DNA from: Bacteroidales bacterium UBA4893
Lineage (GTDB): Bacteria; Bacteroidota; Bacteroidia; Bacteroidales; P3
Assembly: GCA_002399025.1 (NCBI GenBank)
Contig: DHCV01000002.1
Coordinates: forward strand, 1-24,617
DNA length: 24,617 nt
Direction of reading: 5' to 3'
Part shown: positions 6,765-16,708 of the stretch, piece after piece
Layout: every line of letters begins with the position of its first letter
Position numbering within the stretch: position 1 is the first letter of the stretch
The notes under the pieces: model-generated
Told to the model about the DNA's origin: nothing
The model's input: only the letters and a program-made list of their open reading frames with translations
Databases searched by the model: none
Program-made: the position numbers and the translations under genes

Positions 6765-9101
6765 TTAGAAGCTCCAATTGAGTCCGAAGCTTGGCATTAT
6801 TGGCAACTGGTCTACTCTTTGCCCTAATATTCTGTCTTGATAGAATAGGTTGTTGCGGTCGTAGAGGTTGGTTATGCTTAGGTTTAGTTCTAAGATTGTG
6901 TGTTTTATTTCAAAGCGTTTCTTTATGGATAGGTCTAATCGGTGATATTCTGGTAGGCGTTTGGAGTTGTAGTCGCCAAGTAGCATTTGTAGGGTGCCAT
7001 TGGCAAATATATAGTCGTAGTTTATGCCTGATTGGAAGTCCAATAGTTCTTGTCCTCCTTTGTTTGGGGTGAATGGGAATCCGCTTCCATAGTTCCATCT
7101 TAGGCTTATTTCCCATGAGCGTGAGAGTCCTAATTGGTAGGATAGCAATACGTTGATGTTGTGTCTTCTGTCGTAGTGTGGTGCGTACTCTATAAGCTCA
7201 TCTTCTCTTACTACTTTTCCGAGTGAATAGACTGTCCAAACATAGAGTCTTCCATCGTCATATTTTGCACTGAAATCTACTCCATAGGCTTTGCCATTTT
7301 CAACTGCATAGTCTTTCTTGAGGTGTTCTGGCTGTGGGCTTGTTCCTGCTGAGCTATGTTCTTGGTCGTCTTCAAATAGTTTGTATCTATTAAGGGATAT
7401 TAGTCCTTTCATGGTTTTGTAGTAGGCTTCGGCATTTAGGCTTATTCGTTGGGTTAGGTCAAACTCTGCTCCAAATATGTAGTGGTTGGAGGTTTGGAGA
7501 TAGGAGGTTATTTCTTCGTTTCGGTAGTTGCTGACTATATTCATCATTTCTGGGTCTATGGTTAGGTACCCTGTGAAGAGGTTTACTATGTCGTAGCTTG
7601 GTTTTGTGTCGATGAATATTTGGGAATAGGTTCCTGCTGCTCCTTTTAGGCGGATTCGGTCTGTGAGGTTATATTTTAGGGCAAGGCGTGGTTCGGGTGA
7701 GCCTTTGCTTAGTGAACCATAGTAGTTTATTCTGAAGCTTGGTTCGTAGAGGAATTTTTCCCATATTCCTTTGAAGAGGATATAGGCTCCCATTTCGGTT
7801 GAGTAGTTGGTGTTATGGGTGGAGGTGGTAGTTAGGGAATCTGATTGGGTTAGGCTGGTGTTGGTTGTTGAGCCAATCATTTCAAATCCATATATTAGTT
7901 TGTTTTCTCCAAAGAAATTTGTTGCTGTTAGTCCTGCATTGAATCCTCCAATATTGCTTGACCTTGCGGTGTTGGTTGTGGTTTCATCCATATTTATTGT
8001 GTAGTCGGAATAGGCTAATATTCCTTCAATTAGGGCTGTTGTGTTGCCTGGTAGGAGTAGGAAATTTGCACCAAAGCCTCTATTTGTCCAATCAAAATTT
8101 GCAATTGATTTGTATTGGTTTACTTTGTCCATGAAGTTAAATCCGAATAGGTTTATCTTTGAACCGTTGTATCCACTAAGGGTAAGCTTTCCGTAAATGT
8201 CTAAGAAGTCGTAGGGTAGTGAGCCATCAATGTAGGAATAGATTGATTGGGAGGTTTTGGATAGGTAGGAGTTTTTGGCAGTTAGGAGATAGGATAGCGA
8301 TACCTCTTTTGAAGGGTCTTGTTTGATTATTGGTCCTTCAACCATTATGTTTGTTCCAAAGGTGCTTGCTCCTATCTTGCCGTGGGTTTCTTTTTTATTT
8401 CCTTCTCTTGTTGAGATGTCCATGATGGATGAAAGGGCTCCACCATATTTTGCTCCAAAGCCACCAGTGAATATGTCTGCATTTCTGATTATATCTGTTT
8501 CAAAAACTGAGAAAAGCCCAATGGAGTGAAAAGGATTATAGATTACCATTCCATCCAAAAGTACTTTGTTTTGAATTGCTGAGCCTCCTCTTATGTAAAG
8601 CTGTCCTCCTTGGTCGCCGGTGAAGATAACCCCTGGTAATACTTGCATATATTGAGCCAGATCGGCACTTCCTCCAATTGAAGGCATTTGTGTTATTTCT
8701 CTTGGTGTGATTTTCTCAACCGAAACTTGACTTTCTGTCCTTGCAGCAAGCCTATCGGCATTAATCTCTACAGCTTGAAGCATTGTTGAGACAGGTTCTA
8801 ATTCAATTCGTAAAGATAGCATTCCTCCAGCAAGGATTTGAACAGGAACGAATTGTTCTTCAAAGCCCATAAAGCTTACCCTAAGTGAATACTCCCCTTT
8901 TGGAACCTTATTTATTACGAAATATCCATTATCGTCGGTTGTTGAGCCATAATTAGTCTTTTGAAGGCTTACGTTAGCAAAGAGAATTGGCTCACCTGAT
9001 TTTTTATCATATACAAAGCCTTTAATCATTCCTGTTTGGGAAAAAGAAACTAATGAGAGGGAAAGAAATGTGAATAGGAGAAGTAGGGTTTGTTTATTCA
9101 T
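6765..9101 (-). CDS. TonB-dependent outer membrane receptor with CarbopepD-like N-terminal domain
   Basis: This 778-aa protein has a signal peptide (1-21, ending SFSQ). A carboxypeptidase-regulatory-like beta-sandwich follows at about 25-110 (IKGFVYDKKSGEPILFANVSL, DDNGYFVINKVPKGEYSLRVSFMGFE). The plug domain is at about 120-235, with LYIRGGSAIQNKVLLDGM and GGFGAKYGGALSSIMDIST. The beta-barrel runs to a C-terminal aromatic, NWSF. It would take up a substrate across the outer membrane using TonB energy. It is shorter than SusC proteins, has no SusD partner and no metal or polysaccharide genes beside it, so the substrate is unknown. It lies 41 bp after holA on the same strand. The barrel-coding part uses many C-ending codons (ACC, TCC, CTC, AAC), unlike the A/T-ending codons of its neighbours. 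Confidence 0.92.
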   Translation of the reverse strand: MNKQTLLLLFTFLSLSLVSFSQTGMIKGFVYDKKSGEPILFANVSLQKTNYGSTTDDNGYFVINKVPKGEYSLRVSFMGFEEQFVPVQILAGGMLSLRIELEPVSTMLQAVEINADRLAARTESQVSVEKITPREITQMPSIGGSADLAQYMQVLPGVIFTGDQGGQLYIRGGSAIQNKVLLDGMVIYNPFHSIGLFSVFETDIIRNADIFTGGFGAKYGGALSSIMDISTREGNKKETHGKIGASTFGTNIMVEGPIIKQDPSKEVSLSYLLTAKNSYLSKTSQSIYSYIDGSLPYDFLDIYGKLTLSGYNGSKINLFGFNFMDKVNQYKSIANFDWTNRGFGANFLLLPGNTTALIEGILAYSDYTINMDETTTNTARSSNIGGFNAGLTATNFFGENKLIYGFEMIGSTTNTSLTQSDSLTTTSTHNTNYSTEMGAYILFKGIWEKFLYEPSFRINYYGSLSKGSPEPRLALKYNLTDRIRLKGAAGTYSQIFIDTKPSYDIVNLFTGYLTIDPEMMNIVSNYRNEEITSYLQTSNHYIFGAEFDLTQRISLNAEAYYKTMKGLISLNRYKLFEDDQEHSSAGTSPQPEHLKKDYAVENGKAYGVDFSAKYDDGRLYVWTVYSLGKVVREDELIEYAPHYDRRHNINVLLSYQLGLSRSWEISLRWNYGSGFPFTPNKGGQELLDFQSGINYDYIFANGTLQMLLGDYNSKRLPEYHRLDLSIKKRFEIKHTILELNLSITNLYDRNNLFYQDRILGQRVDQLPIMPSFGLNWSF

Positions 9102-9142
9102 GGGTGAAATTGATTTTTCTAATTGTTTTTTTGTTGGGGGTG

Positions 9143-10150
9143 CTAATGAGTTATTTTATATACTAATTCTTTTAACAAGTCGCCGTTTGAAAGATTTGGA
9201 GCAACATCCAATCCTTTGGACTTGAGGTCATACTCCCTAATTAGTGATATTATATTGAATAATTTATCTAAGCTAAAGCTGTTGATGGCTGTTAAGTATT
9301 CATTTAGGTAGAATTTATTGACTCCAATAGCTTTTGAAATATTATCTGGGGTTTTGTCCTTTACTTGTGCTGCAATAATAATCTTTGTGAAGTAGGACAA
9401 TAGAGCAGGCATTATCCTTTGGATTGGGTTTTCCTTTGGATTTGCTTCGAAATAGTTTATTATTCTGTTTGCAGTAAGTATATCCCTTGAAGTTAATGCC
9501 TTCTGCAGTTCAAAAACATTAAAATCCTTACTTATTCCAATATATTCTTCAATGAGATTTATTGTTATTTCCTCATTTTCCTTGAGATTTAGCTTTAGTT
9601 TGGATAGCTCATTTGCAATTTTCTCTAAATTATTTCCCAAATAGTCGGCAATAAGCTGTGAGCCATAAGAATTTATCTTTAAGCCAATTGACTTAGCATA
9701 ATTAATTGTCCATTGAGGTATGTTGTTGTCATAGAGTTTCTTGCTTTCAAAAACTACACCTGCCTTTTCAACCTTCTTTAAGAATGCTTTATTTATTGAT
9801 TTATACTTATAGCAGATTACGATGATTGACGTTGGGACAGGATTATTAAAATAGGAATCAAATTTTGTCCAGTCCTCTTTCTCAATATCTTGTGCCTCAC
9901 GAACCAAAATCAACCTATAATCTGACATCATTGGGTATTGTTTTGCGTTGGAGAGAATATCATCAATCGTAATATCTCTTCCGTAAAGCACTTGTTGATT
10001 GAAATCTTTCTCTGTTTCGTCTAAAACTAAGGAGTCAAATTGTTCTGCCAATGCATCAATATAGAAAGGCTCGTCTCCAGTCAATACATAGATTGGAGAA
10101 AGGTTCTTGGTCTTAAGATCAGCTATAATTTGTTCGTACTTCTTTATCAT
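9143..10150 (-). CDS. holA: DNA polymerase III subunit delta
   Basis: HolA (335 aa) is the clamp-loader subunit that opens the beta sliding clamp. The N-terminal AAA-like region has the family pattern PIYVLTGDEPFYIDALAEQF (residues 19-38), then LVLDETEKDFN, VLYGRD, and YPMMSDYRLILVREAQD. The helical collar domain fills the C-terminal half (FNVFELQKALTSRD, ending SNGDLLKELVYKIT). As in other delta subunits there is no Walker ATP-binding motif. Length is normal for the family. It starts 33 bp beyond the gldJ terminator, so it must have its own promoter in that short gap or rely on read-through. The TonB-dependent receptor follows on the same strand. Confidence 0.92.
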   Translation of the reverse strand: MIKKYEQIIADLKTKNLSPIYVLTGDEPFYIDALAEQFDSLVLDETEKDFNQQVLYGRDITIDDILSNAKQYPMMSDYRLILVREAQDIEKEDWTKFDSYFNNPVPTSIIVICYKYKSINKAFLKKVEKAGVVFESKKLYDNNIPQWTINYAKSIGLKINSYGSQLIADYLGNNLEKIANELSKLKLNLKENEEITINLIEEYIGISKDFNVFELQKALTSRDILTANRIINYFEANPKENPIQRIMPALLSYFTKIIIAAQVKDKTPDNISKAIGVNKFYLNEYLTAINSFSLDKLFNIISLIREYDLKSKGLDVAPNLSNGDLLKELVYKITH

Positions 10151-10183
10151 TCGAGCTTGCGAAATTAAGAAAAAAATTGATAT

Positions 10184-10212
10184 AAAAAAAGTCTCACCTA
10201 AAAGATGAGACT
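10184..10212 (-). terminator. Intrinsic terminator after gldJ
   Basis: Read on the minus strand, AGTCTCATC pairs with GGTGAGACT (9 bp with one T-G pair; plus-strand 10204-10212 with 10190-10198) around a 5-nt loop, followed by six further Ts (10189-10184). It lies 22 bp after the gldJ stop codon. Confidence 0.8.
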
Positions 10213-10234
10213 CATTATCATATTTTATTATGTA

Positions 10235-11755
10235 TTAGTATATACTTTTTGAGCCAACTTGGTCCATTGCACAACGGAAACCTATCCATTCAGTACTCTT
10301 TGCTTGATCTAAGAATCTTCTTTGTCCTGGACTTAGGTAGTAGGCTCTATCTCTCCATGAGCCACCCTTAATAACTCTTACCTTGTCAGTAATTAGTGAA
10401 GAAACTCCATACTCATACATTGCATTTGTTTCAGAAACTGGCATTGCATCAGGATCATCTTCATAAACTATCATATCCTCATCTTCTGATTGTTCTTTCT
10501 TCCATTGGTCTGTTAGCTGTGAACGAAGATCTCCGTCAAGATAGTTAATATTATCGGCTTGTTTGTAGTTTGTACGGTTAATATTTTCAGCAACGGTTAC
10601 TTCTCTATAGCTAATTCTTCCTAAAGAGTCTTTTTCTGAAATCATTCCATCAGCATCTAATACCTTAGTTGTATATACGTTTCCACGGAAAGGATTAATG
10701 TCTTCTGCATCTTGATTTGTTGAAGGACGATAAACATCCAAACACCATTCTGCAACGTTTCCTGCCATATTATATAAGCCATAATCGTTAGGGAAATAGA
10801 AAGCAACTGGTGCTGTGTATTCCCAATGGTCATTCAAAGCTCCTGCAGTACCCATAGCATCACCCTTAGTACGCTTGAAGTTGGCTAACATTTCTCCATA
10901 ATATTTCTTGTCGTCAGTTCTTACTTGGTAACCATTCCATGGATAAATTCTTCTTTCAACAATTCTTTCATCGAAGCTGTTTCCAATTAGTGCATAAGCA
11001 GAAAATTCCCATTCTGCTTCGGTTGGCAAACGAAACTTTGGTAATAAAAGCCCGTCTTCTATCTTGATTTTTCTTACTCCTTCAGAACTTGGGTCTAAGT
11101 TTTCTTTTTCTTCCAAAACTAAACCTTCGTATAATCCAGCATAATAAGCATCAGTATTAAAAGTGTTGTCTCCTTGAGCATCTAAGTCTAATTCTAAGTA
11201 TCCATTTTCAACCAATATTCTTTCATTAACGCGGTCTGTTCTCCAATTTGCATACTCAACTGCTTGTAACCAAGAAACTCCAACAACTGGAAAGTCTGCA
11301 TAGTTAGGATGACGGAAATAGTTCTCTACATAGGCTTCGTTTAATGCTAATTTTGATCTCCAAACAAGTGTATCTGGCAAAGCTTTCTTTACATATTCTG
11401 GATAGTCATTGCCATAAGCTCTTTGTAGCCAATATAAATACTCTCTGTAATCTAAATTTGATACTTCACATTCGTCCATATAGAAAGATGACACTGTTGC
11501 TCTACGAGGTTGGTTATCCCATTCTTTGCGAACATTATCTGTTGTTTGTCCCATAACAAAAGTTCCCCCTTCTACAAATACCATTCCATTAGGTTCTAAT
11601 TGATCATTAGGCTTTGCTGATTCAAAACCTCCCCATTCAGGGTCGTCATAGTTCCAGCCTGTGGTGAAAGAAGCTTCTTTCTTCCCTTTACATCCAAATA
11701 GTAGGGCTACTATTGCTATGCTAAATAAAATCTTTTTGAATGCATTTTTTTTCAT
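10235..11755 (-). CDS. gldJ: Gliding motility / type IX secretion lipoprotein GldJ
   Basis: A 506-aa lipoprotein: hydrophobic leader ending LLFGC, with the lipid-carrying Cys at residue 22. The body is a formylglycine-generating-enzyme (SUMF1) fold, seen in VFVEGGTFVMGQ (59-70), VSSFYMDECEVSNLDYREYLYWL, FPVVGVSWLQAVEYANWRTDRVNE, LPTEAEWEFSAYAL, GNVAEWCLDVYRP, and IKGGSWRDRAYYLSPGQRR to GFRCA. GldK/PorK share this fold, but TTGWNYDDPEWGGFE near the N-terminus and ALPDTLVWRSKLALNEAYVENYFRHP fit GldJ better, and in Flavobacterium johnsoniae gldJ also lies beside porU and porV. GldJ is needed there for gliding and stabilises the T9SS core. A PorK identity is the main alternative. Neighbours: a PorP/SprF gene upstream on the same strand and porU divergent. 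Confidence 0.82.
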   Translation of the reverse strand: MKKNAFKKILFSIAIVALLFGCKGKKEASFTTGWNYDDPEWGGFESAKPNDQLEPNGMVFVEGGTFVMGQTTDNVRKEWDNQPRRATVSSFYMDECEVSNLDYREYLYWLQRAYGNDYPEYVKKALPDTLVWRSKLALNEAYVENYFRHPNYADFPVVGVSWLQAVEYANWRTDRVNERILVENGYLELDLDAQGDNTFNTDAYYAGLYEGLVLEEKENLDPSSEGVRKIKIEDGLLLPKFRLPTEAEWEFSAYALIGNSFDERIVERRIYPWNGYQVRTDDKKYYGEMLANFKRTKGDAMGTAGALNDHWEYTAPVAFYFPNDYGLYNMAGNVAEWCLDVYRPSTNQDAEDINPFRGNVYTTKVLDADGMISEKDSLGRISYREVTVAENINRTNYKQADNINYLDGDLRSQLTDQWKKEQSEDEDMIVYEDDPDAMPVSETNAMYEYGVSSLITDKVRVIKGGSWRDRAYYLSPGQRRFLDQAKSTEWIGFRCAMDQVGSKSIY

Positions 11756-11836
11756 ACAAAATATATTTTTACTATTTATTTTTCGTGTTTACTTCCTTAT
11801 ATACTCAATTTTAGTATTTTTTGTTACAATTATCTT

Positions 11837-12817
11837 TTAAAAAGATGGACAATCTATTGATTTTAACTTCTTACGCTTTTCTGGGCAATCAAATTGTATT
11901 CCAAGTGAAATTTCATGTGCTCCTCCTGATACATTTGAAAGCGAAGATACGGTTATATCATAACTATATCCTATCTTAAACATACCATGTTGAACTCCTG
12001 CCATAAAAACAAAAGCATCTGGATTATTAAACCCTTGACGGAACCAAGCACCTACAATAAATGGTGACCAATCTAAATATAGACCGTAGTTTAAGTCATG
12101 GAATTTTCCTTGCATATTATAAATTACATTTGGAGAAATTATTGGAGCTCCAAAGAAAGCATTTGTTCTTCTTTTGTCTCTACTAATATTTAACTTCATC
12201 CCTCCATGAATAGTTACTTTCATTGGTAGTCTATTGTAGGAAACAAATCCATCATCTGGTTGAGTTAAATGAGCAAAAGCTGCACCTCCATACCAGTTAT
12301 CGCCATAAACAACTGTTCCAGCAGCAAAGTCTGCATATGTATTGCTTAAACTTGGTGGAAGTTGGGCTTGAGTTGAATAAATAAAACCATAACGAGGATC
12401 AATCATATCGGCAAAAGTAAGTCCTTGAAAGTCCAAACTTCTGTTAGCTACCGAAGCTTGAAGAGCAAGGTTCATGTTGATTTTTCTTGTTAATTTTAGT
12501 CTAAGTGAATACATTAATGAAAAAGAAGTTGAACGGAAAGCATCACCTGCCTTATCGCCTAAGATTATTGCACCAATACCTCCACTTAAGAAATCCACAT
12601 ATTGATCGTATGAAACAGTTGCTGTTTGAAATGCACCCAAACTTGGCCACTGATCTCTTACAGAAAATCCCAGTCTTGGGCATACGGTTGAACCAGCAAG
12701 TGCAGGATTAACATATAGTGGATTAGCATAGAATTGAGAAAAATGAGGGTCTTGTGCCTTTAATTCTCCAACTAAAGCCATAAATGCTATCAGTGTAAAT
12801 AGTATGATTTTTTTCAT
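11837..12817 (-). CDS. PorP/SprF family type IX secretion outer membrane protein
   Basis: A 326-aa outer-membrane protein with a signal peptide (1-21, ending ELKAQ). The family's hallmark start of the mature protein, QDPHFSQFYANPLYVNPALAGS, is plain (residues 22-43), followed by the RDQWPSLGAFQT segment, alternating beta-strand sequence, and the GYSYDITVSSLS..GGAHEISLGIQF end. Members link T9SS machinery to surface proteins; PorP of Porphyromonas and SprF of Flavobacterium are examples. Here it is encoded 81 bp upstream of gldJ on the same strand, probably co-transcribed. Because paralogues are many and porKLMN is not adjacent, no exact symbol is given. Confidence 0.9.
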   Translation of the reverse strand: MKKIILFTLIAFMALVGELKAQDPHFSQFYANPLYVNPALAGSTVCPRLGFSVRDQWPSLGAFQTATVSYDQYVDFLSGGIGAIILGDKAGDAFRSTSFSLMYSLRLKLTRKINMNLALQASVANRSLDFQGLTFADMIDPRYGFIYSTQAQLPPSLSNTYADFAAGTVVYGDNWYGGAAFAHLTQPDDGFVSYNRLPMKVTIHGGMKLNISRDKRRTNAFFGAPIISPNVIYNMQGKFHDLNYGLYLDWSPFIVGAWFRQGFNNPDAFVFMAGVQHGMFKIGYSYDITVSSLSNVSGGAHEISLGIQFDCPEKRKKLKSIDCPSF

Positions 12818-13161
12818 TATCAGTTTGTTTATTTATCCTTAATAGTGTATAAATTCAATTGGCAATATTACGAAAAAATTACAAATGATTAATAATATAC
12901 GGATTAAAAATTTACTTTCAATTCTCTTAACCATTGTTTTTCAAGCACAAAATAGACAATTAATTTATTTCTTATGTATAGAATTTTATCCCATTATACA
13001 GAATTATTGTACTTTATGTTACAAAATATGCACAAAATGGTCATTTTGCCCAAAATTATTTATCATATTCTTTTCTTCTTTTGTTTTTAGCTCAACAATA
13101 AAAATTTAATTTTTATGTTTATATTGGTGCTGGATTATTTTTATTGAATATATTTCAAGTT
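12818..13161. promoter_or_regulatory. Divergent intergenic region between porP/sprF and porU
   Basis: This 344-bp stretch must hold promoters for both directions. I see no full TTTG-N19-TAnnTTTG match for either gene. A 7-bp inverted repeat, CAAAATG-GT-CATTTTG (13033-13048), could be an operator or chance. A 74-codon frame at 12885-13109 has low-complexity hydrophobic content and no family features, and is not called as a gene. Confidence 0.4.
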
Positions 13162-16100
13162 ATGCAAAAGAAAAACATCATTAAATCGCTTATTATATGT
13201 CTTATGACATTGAGTAGTGGATTATATGCTCAGTCTATTAGTTATCCTGATTCTTCAGTTTTAGCTCATGGTGATTGGTATAAGTTTTCCATTTCTTCTT
13301 CTGGGTTATATAAGTTAACCTATAATGATTTTATTGCAATGGGAGTTCCTGCATCGCAAATTAACTCTTCAAACCTTTCTATTTATGGGAATGGAGGAAG
13401 ACCAATTTCTACAAATAGTTCTCTTTGCACACATTCCGATTTATTGGAGAATTCTATCTACGTGCATGATCCCAATAATAATTTTTCTCAAGGGGGTTAT
13501 GTGATTTTTTATGGGGAAGGTGGAAACACTTGGAATTTTAATAAAGAAGAGGACACATGGAGCTTTAATCTTCACCCATATTCTGACCAATATTATTATT
13601 TTGTAACATTTAATGATTCTATTGGAGAAAAGAAAAGAATTAGTTCTTCTTCAAATCAGAATCTTGTTGCCGACACAAGTGCAATTTCTACAAGAGATTT
13701 CTTTCTATCAAAGCAAGAATTAGTTAATATTTTTGAAAGTGGAAGACTGTGGCTCGGGAAACAATTCTCAAATAATAAAATTGAGGAATATCCATTAGAT
13801 ATAAAGACGCCTTTGGTTGATGAGAATAACAACTTGATTAAGCCGGCAATTATTGAATATAAGCCAGCTGCTCAAAGTGAGACTACTACATCATTTGTAT
13901 TTAATTACAATAATGTTTTGATAGATACTATTATATTTTTGCCTGTTATTACTAATGCTGGGGCACATCCAAATGATAAAATAATTAGAAAAGTGACTAA
14001 CAGCATTAGGAATGTAAATAATAAAGTAAGTGTTTCTTTTCAAGGGGAATCTCTTTCAAAGGGGTGGTTAGATTATATTTTAGTGAATTATGATAGAAAA
14101 CTCCAATATACTGCCCCACTTATACTAAAATATAAGACTACAGAATTTTTGGGAACTAACAAGGTTGTAAAGAACATAATATCAAATGTTCAAAACGAAA
14201 ATGTTGTTGTTTGGGATGTTACTAATTGGATAAACCCTACTCATATTATTGGTAATTACAACTCAAATGCTAAAACCTATGATTTTAATCTTGTAAGTGA
14301 TAGCTTAAGGGATGTTGTTGTTTTCAACTATAATTCAAACTTTAACACTATAAAGCCAATTGGGAAAGTTATAAATCAAAACATACATGCTTCAGAACCT
14401 GTTGATTATGTAATTATTACTCATCCTCTTTTCTTGGAACAAGCCAATAGACTTGCTGAGATACATAAAGAACATAATAATCTTATAACCAGCGTTGTTA
14501 CGACTGAACAAATATATAATGAATTCTCTTCAGGAACTCCTGATTTTCTTGCTTATAAAGAGTATTTAAGAATGCTTTACAATAAATATAAGGCTGAAGG
14601 GAAAAATCCAAAGAATGTTTTATTGTTTGGAGACGGAACCTTTGATAATAAAAACATCCTTAAATATAATAATAACTTTGTTCTAACTTATCAACTTGAC
14701 AATAAATCATTAGCTAATGAACATTTTCCTGCTGAGGATTTCTTGGGCTATTTATCTCCAAACGCAAAAGGATTATTACCAATGTCATTAAGAGACACTT
14801 TATTGATAGGTATTGGTCGATTTCCTGTCTCAACGATTGAACAAGCTGAAGTCTTAGTTGATAAATCTGAAAGGTATCTTTTAAAGAAAGACATACTTAC
14901 AAATGACAAAATAACTGATTGGAGAAATTACTCCGTTCTAACAGCTGATGACGCTGACCCAGGAGATCATTATTTTATTAAAGACGTTGAAAACATATTT
15001 GAACAAACAAACCTTCAACAGCCTCAAATAAATGCAGTTAAGATTTATTCGGACGCATATAAACAATATGCTTCTTCCTCTGGAAACACATATCCTGATG
15101 CTTCAAAGGCTATTAATCAACAAATGAAAAAAGGTTGTTTAATTTTTAATTATGTTGGACATGGTTCAGAAGACCATCTCTCAAGTGAAAGATTAATTAC
15201 CATTACTGATATTATGGGATGGACTAATTATAACTCACTCCCTCTAATGATTACCTCAACTTGCTCTTTTGCTCGTTTTGATATGGTTGACAAACCTTCA
15301 GCAGCAGAGTATTCTTTATATAGTAGAAATGGAGGTATGATTGCATTGATTTCTGCATCAAGACCAATTTATGCAAATGATATGATGAACAAAAGATTTC
15401 ATCAATATATTTTAGAAACCAATGAGAATAATCAAACAAGAACTTTTGGAGAAGCTTATGCTGTTACAAAAAACGATAGGAGTATTTCTCCTGTTAGCTC
15501 TGACCAAAGATGTGTTATTTTGTTAGGCGACCCTGCCCTTAGAATTAGTTTGCCTAAATACAAAATCGTTACAACAAGCATAAATGGTATTGACCCAGAA
15601 ATTGAAAACGATACTTTAAGAGCCTTGTCCAATGTTTCTATTAGTGGAAAAATAATGGATGCCGATTCAAACTTTATTGATGACTTTAATGGAGAAATTC
15701 AAATTACTCTATTTGACAAATCAAGTAAGTATTATACTTTAGACAATGAGGATAATGGTTCAAGACTTGAGTTTGAACAACAAAAGAACATTCTTCACAA
15801 ATCAAAAACAAAGGTTGAAAATGGACTTTTCTCTCATAGTTTTACTATGCCTAAAGATATTGCATATAATTATGGATATGGGAAATTAAGCTATTATGCT
15901 TACTCAGACAGTTCGGACGCAACAGGATATTGTGATAAATTTGTTGTTGGAGGGATTGATAATAATGTAGTTATTGAAGAGACAAGACCAATAGTACGAT
16001 TATATATTGGAGATAGCAATTTCCGTTCAGGAGGGATTACAAACGAGAACCCTGAGTTGTTTGCTATTGTTTCTGATAAGATTGCAATCAATACTGTTGG

Positions 16101-16632
16101 AAGTGGATTGGGGCATGATTTAACAGCAACGCTTGATAATGCAGCCAATACTTTTATTCTGAATGACTTTTTCGAACAAGATGAATTTGATGCAAATAAA
16201 GGATATATTCGTTTCCCATTCTATTCTTTAAGTGAAGGAGAACACACATTAACTCTAAAAGCTTGGAATATCTTTAACTTCTCTTCCTCTGCAACAATTA
16301 GATTTAATGTAATATCAAAGAACGAAGAAACCTTTGCAAACCTTAAGAATTTTCCAAATCCATTTAAAAACACAACAAATTTTTTCATAGAGCATAATCA
16401 AAATACTAAGATTAAGAGTGCGGAAATTCAAATTTTCAACACTTCAGGAATGAGAGTTAAAACAATTCCTATAAATAACCCTTCAATGGGATATACCATT
16501 GGGCCAATTGAATGGAATGGCACAACTGATGGAGGACAAAAACTTAAAGCTGGAATTTATATATATAGGATGCTTATTAATAAAGATGATGGAAAAGAAT
16601 ATTCTGAATCAAAAAAATTAGTAATCCTATAA
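13162..16632 (+). CDS. porU: Type IX secretion system sortase PorU
   Basis: PorU is the surface protease/sortase that removes the C-terminal signal from T9SS cargo and joins the protein to anionic LPS. The protein is 1156 aa, about the family length. It has a signal peptide (1-24, ending GLYAQ), an N-terminal beta region with SSSGLYKLTYNDF, and a gingipain-type (C25) peptidase domain from about 410. His667 in YVGHGSEDHL and Cys701 in TSTCSFARFD are the predicted catalytic pair. The last 90 residues form a type-A sorting domain (FPNPFKNTTNFFIEHNQ, then IFNTSGMRVKTI and LKAGIYIYRM). A TTG at 13144 would add six residues; the ATG at 13162 is chosen because it directly precedes the basic start of the signal peptide (MQKKNIIKS). 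porV follows after 76 bp. Confidence 0.93.
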   Translation: MQKKNIIKSLIICLMTLSSGLYAQSISYPDSSVLAHGDWYKFSISSSGLYKLTYNDFIAMGVPASQINSSNLSIYGNGGRPISTNSSLCTHSDLLENSIYVHDPNNNFSQGGYVIFYGEGGNTWNFNKEEDTWSFNLHPYSDQYYYFVTFNDSIGEKKRISSSSNQNLVADTSAISTRDFFLSKQELVNIFESGRLWLGKQFSNNKIEEYPLDIKTPLVDENNNLIKPAIIEYKPAAQSETTTSFVFNYNNVLIDTIIFLPVITNAGAHPNDKIIRKVTNSIRNVNNKVSVSFQGESLSKGWLDYILVNYDRKLQYTAPLILKYKTTEFLGTNKVVKNIISNVQNENVVVWDVTNWINPTHIIGNYNSNAKTYDFNLVSDSLRDVVVFNYNSNFNTIKPIGKVINQNIHASEPVDYVIITHPLFLEQANRLAEIHKEHNNLITSVVTTEQIYNEFSSGTPDFLAYKEYLRMLYNKYKAEGKNPKNVLLFGDGTFDNKNILKYNNNFVLTYQLDNKSLANEHFPAEDFLGYLSPNAKGLLPMSLRDTLLIGIGRFPVSTIEQAEVLVDKSERYLLKKDILTNDKITDWRNYSVLTADDADPGDHYFIKDVENIFEQTNLQQPQINAVKIYSDAYKQYASSSGNTYPDASKAINQQMKKGCLIFNYVGHGSEDHLSSERLITITDIMGWTNYNSLPLMITSTCSFARFDMVDKPSAAEYSLYSRNGGMIALISASRPIYANDMMNKRFHQYILETNENNQTRTFGEAYAVTKNDRSISPVSSDQRCVILLGDPALRISLPKYKIVTTSINGIDPEIENDTLRALSNVSISGKIMDADSNFIDDFNGEIQITLFDKSSKYYTLDNEDNGSRLEFEQQKNILHKSKTKVENGLFSHSFTMPKDIAYNYGYGKLSYYAYSDSSDATGYCDKFVVGGIDNNVVIEETRPIVRLYIGDSNFRSGGITNENPELFAIVSDKIAINTVGSGLGHDLTATLDNAANTFILNDFFEQDEFDANKGYIRFPFYSLSEGEHTLTLKAWNIFNFSSSATIRFNVISKNEETFANLKNFPNPFKNTTNFFIEHNQNTKIKSAEIQIFNTSGMRVKTIPINNPSMGYTIGPIEWNGTTDGGQKLKAGIYIYRMLINKDDGKEYSESKKLVIL

Positions 16633-16708
16633 AATATTTTGATAAAAATAATAAACTAAAAAATATATCGTTTAAGAAACTTCAATTTAACAAAAGAGAA
16701 AAACAGAA

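Noticed and set aside
6791..8529. Several plus-strand and out-of-frame open frames inside the receptor gene
   Set aside because: They are shadows caused by the skewed composition of the receptor coding strand and show no protein features.
6765..9101. SusC-type polysaccharide utilisation receptor
   Set aside because: It is about 200 residues shorter than SusC proteins and has no SusD-like partner or glycoside hydrolases nearby.
10235..11755. PorK/GldK assignment for the SUMF1-fold lipoprotein
   Set aside because: N-terminal and central motifs and the position next to porU/porV fit GldJ better, and porL, porM and porN do not follow.
12885..13109. 74-codon frame between porP/sprF and porU
   Set aside because: Hydrophobic low-complexity translation typical of AT-rich intergenic DNA, with no family feature or clear start signal.
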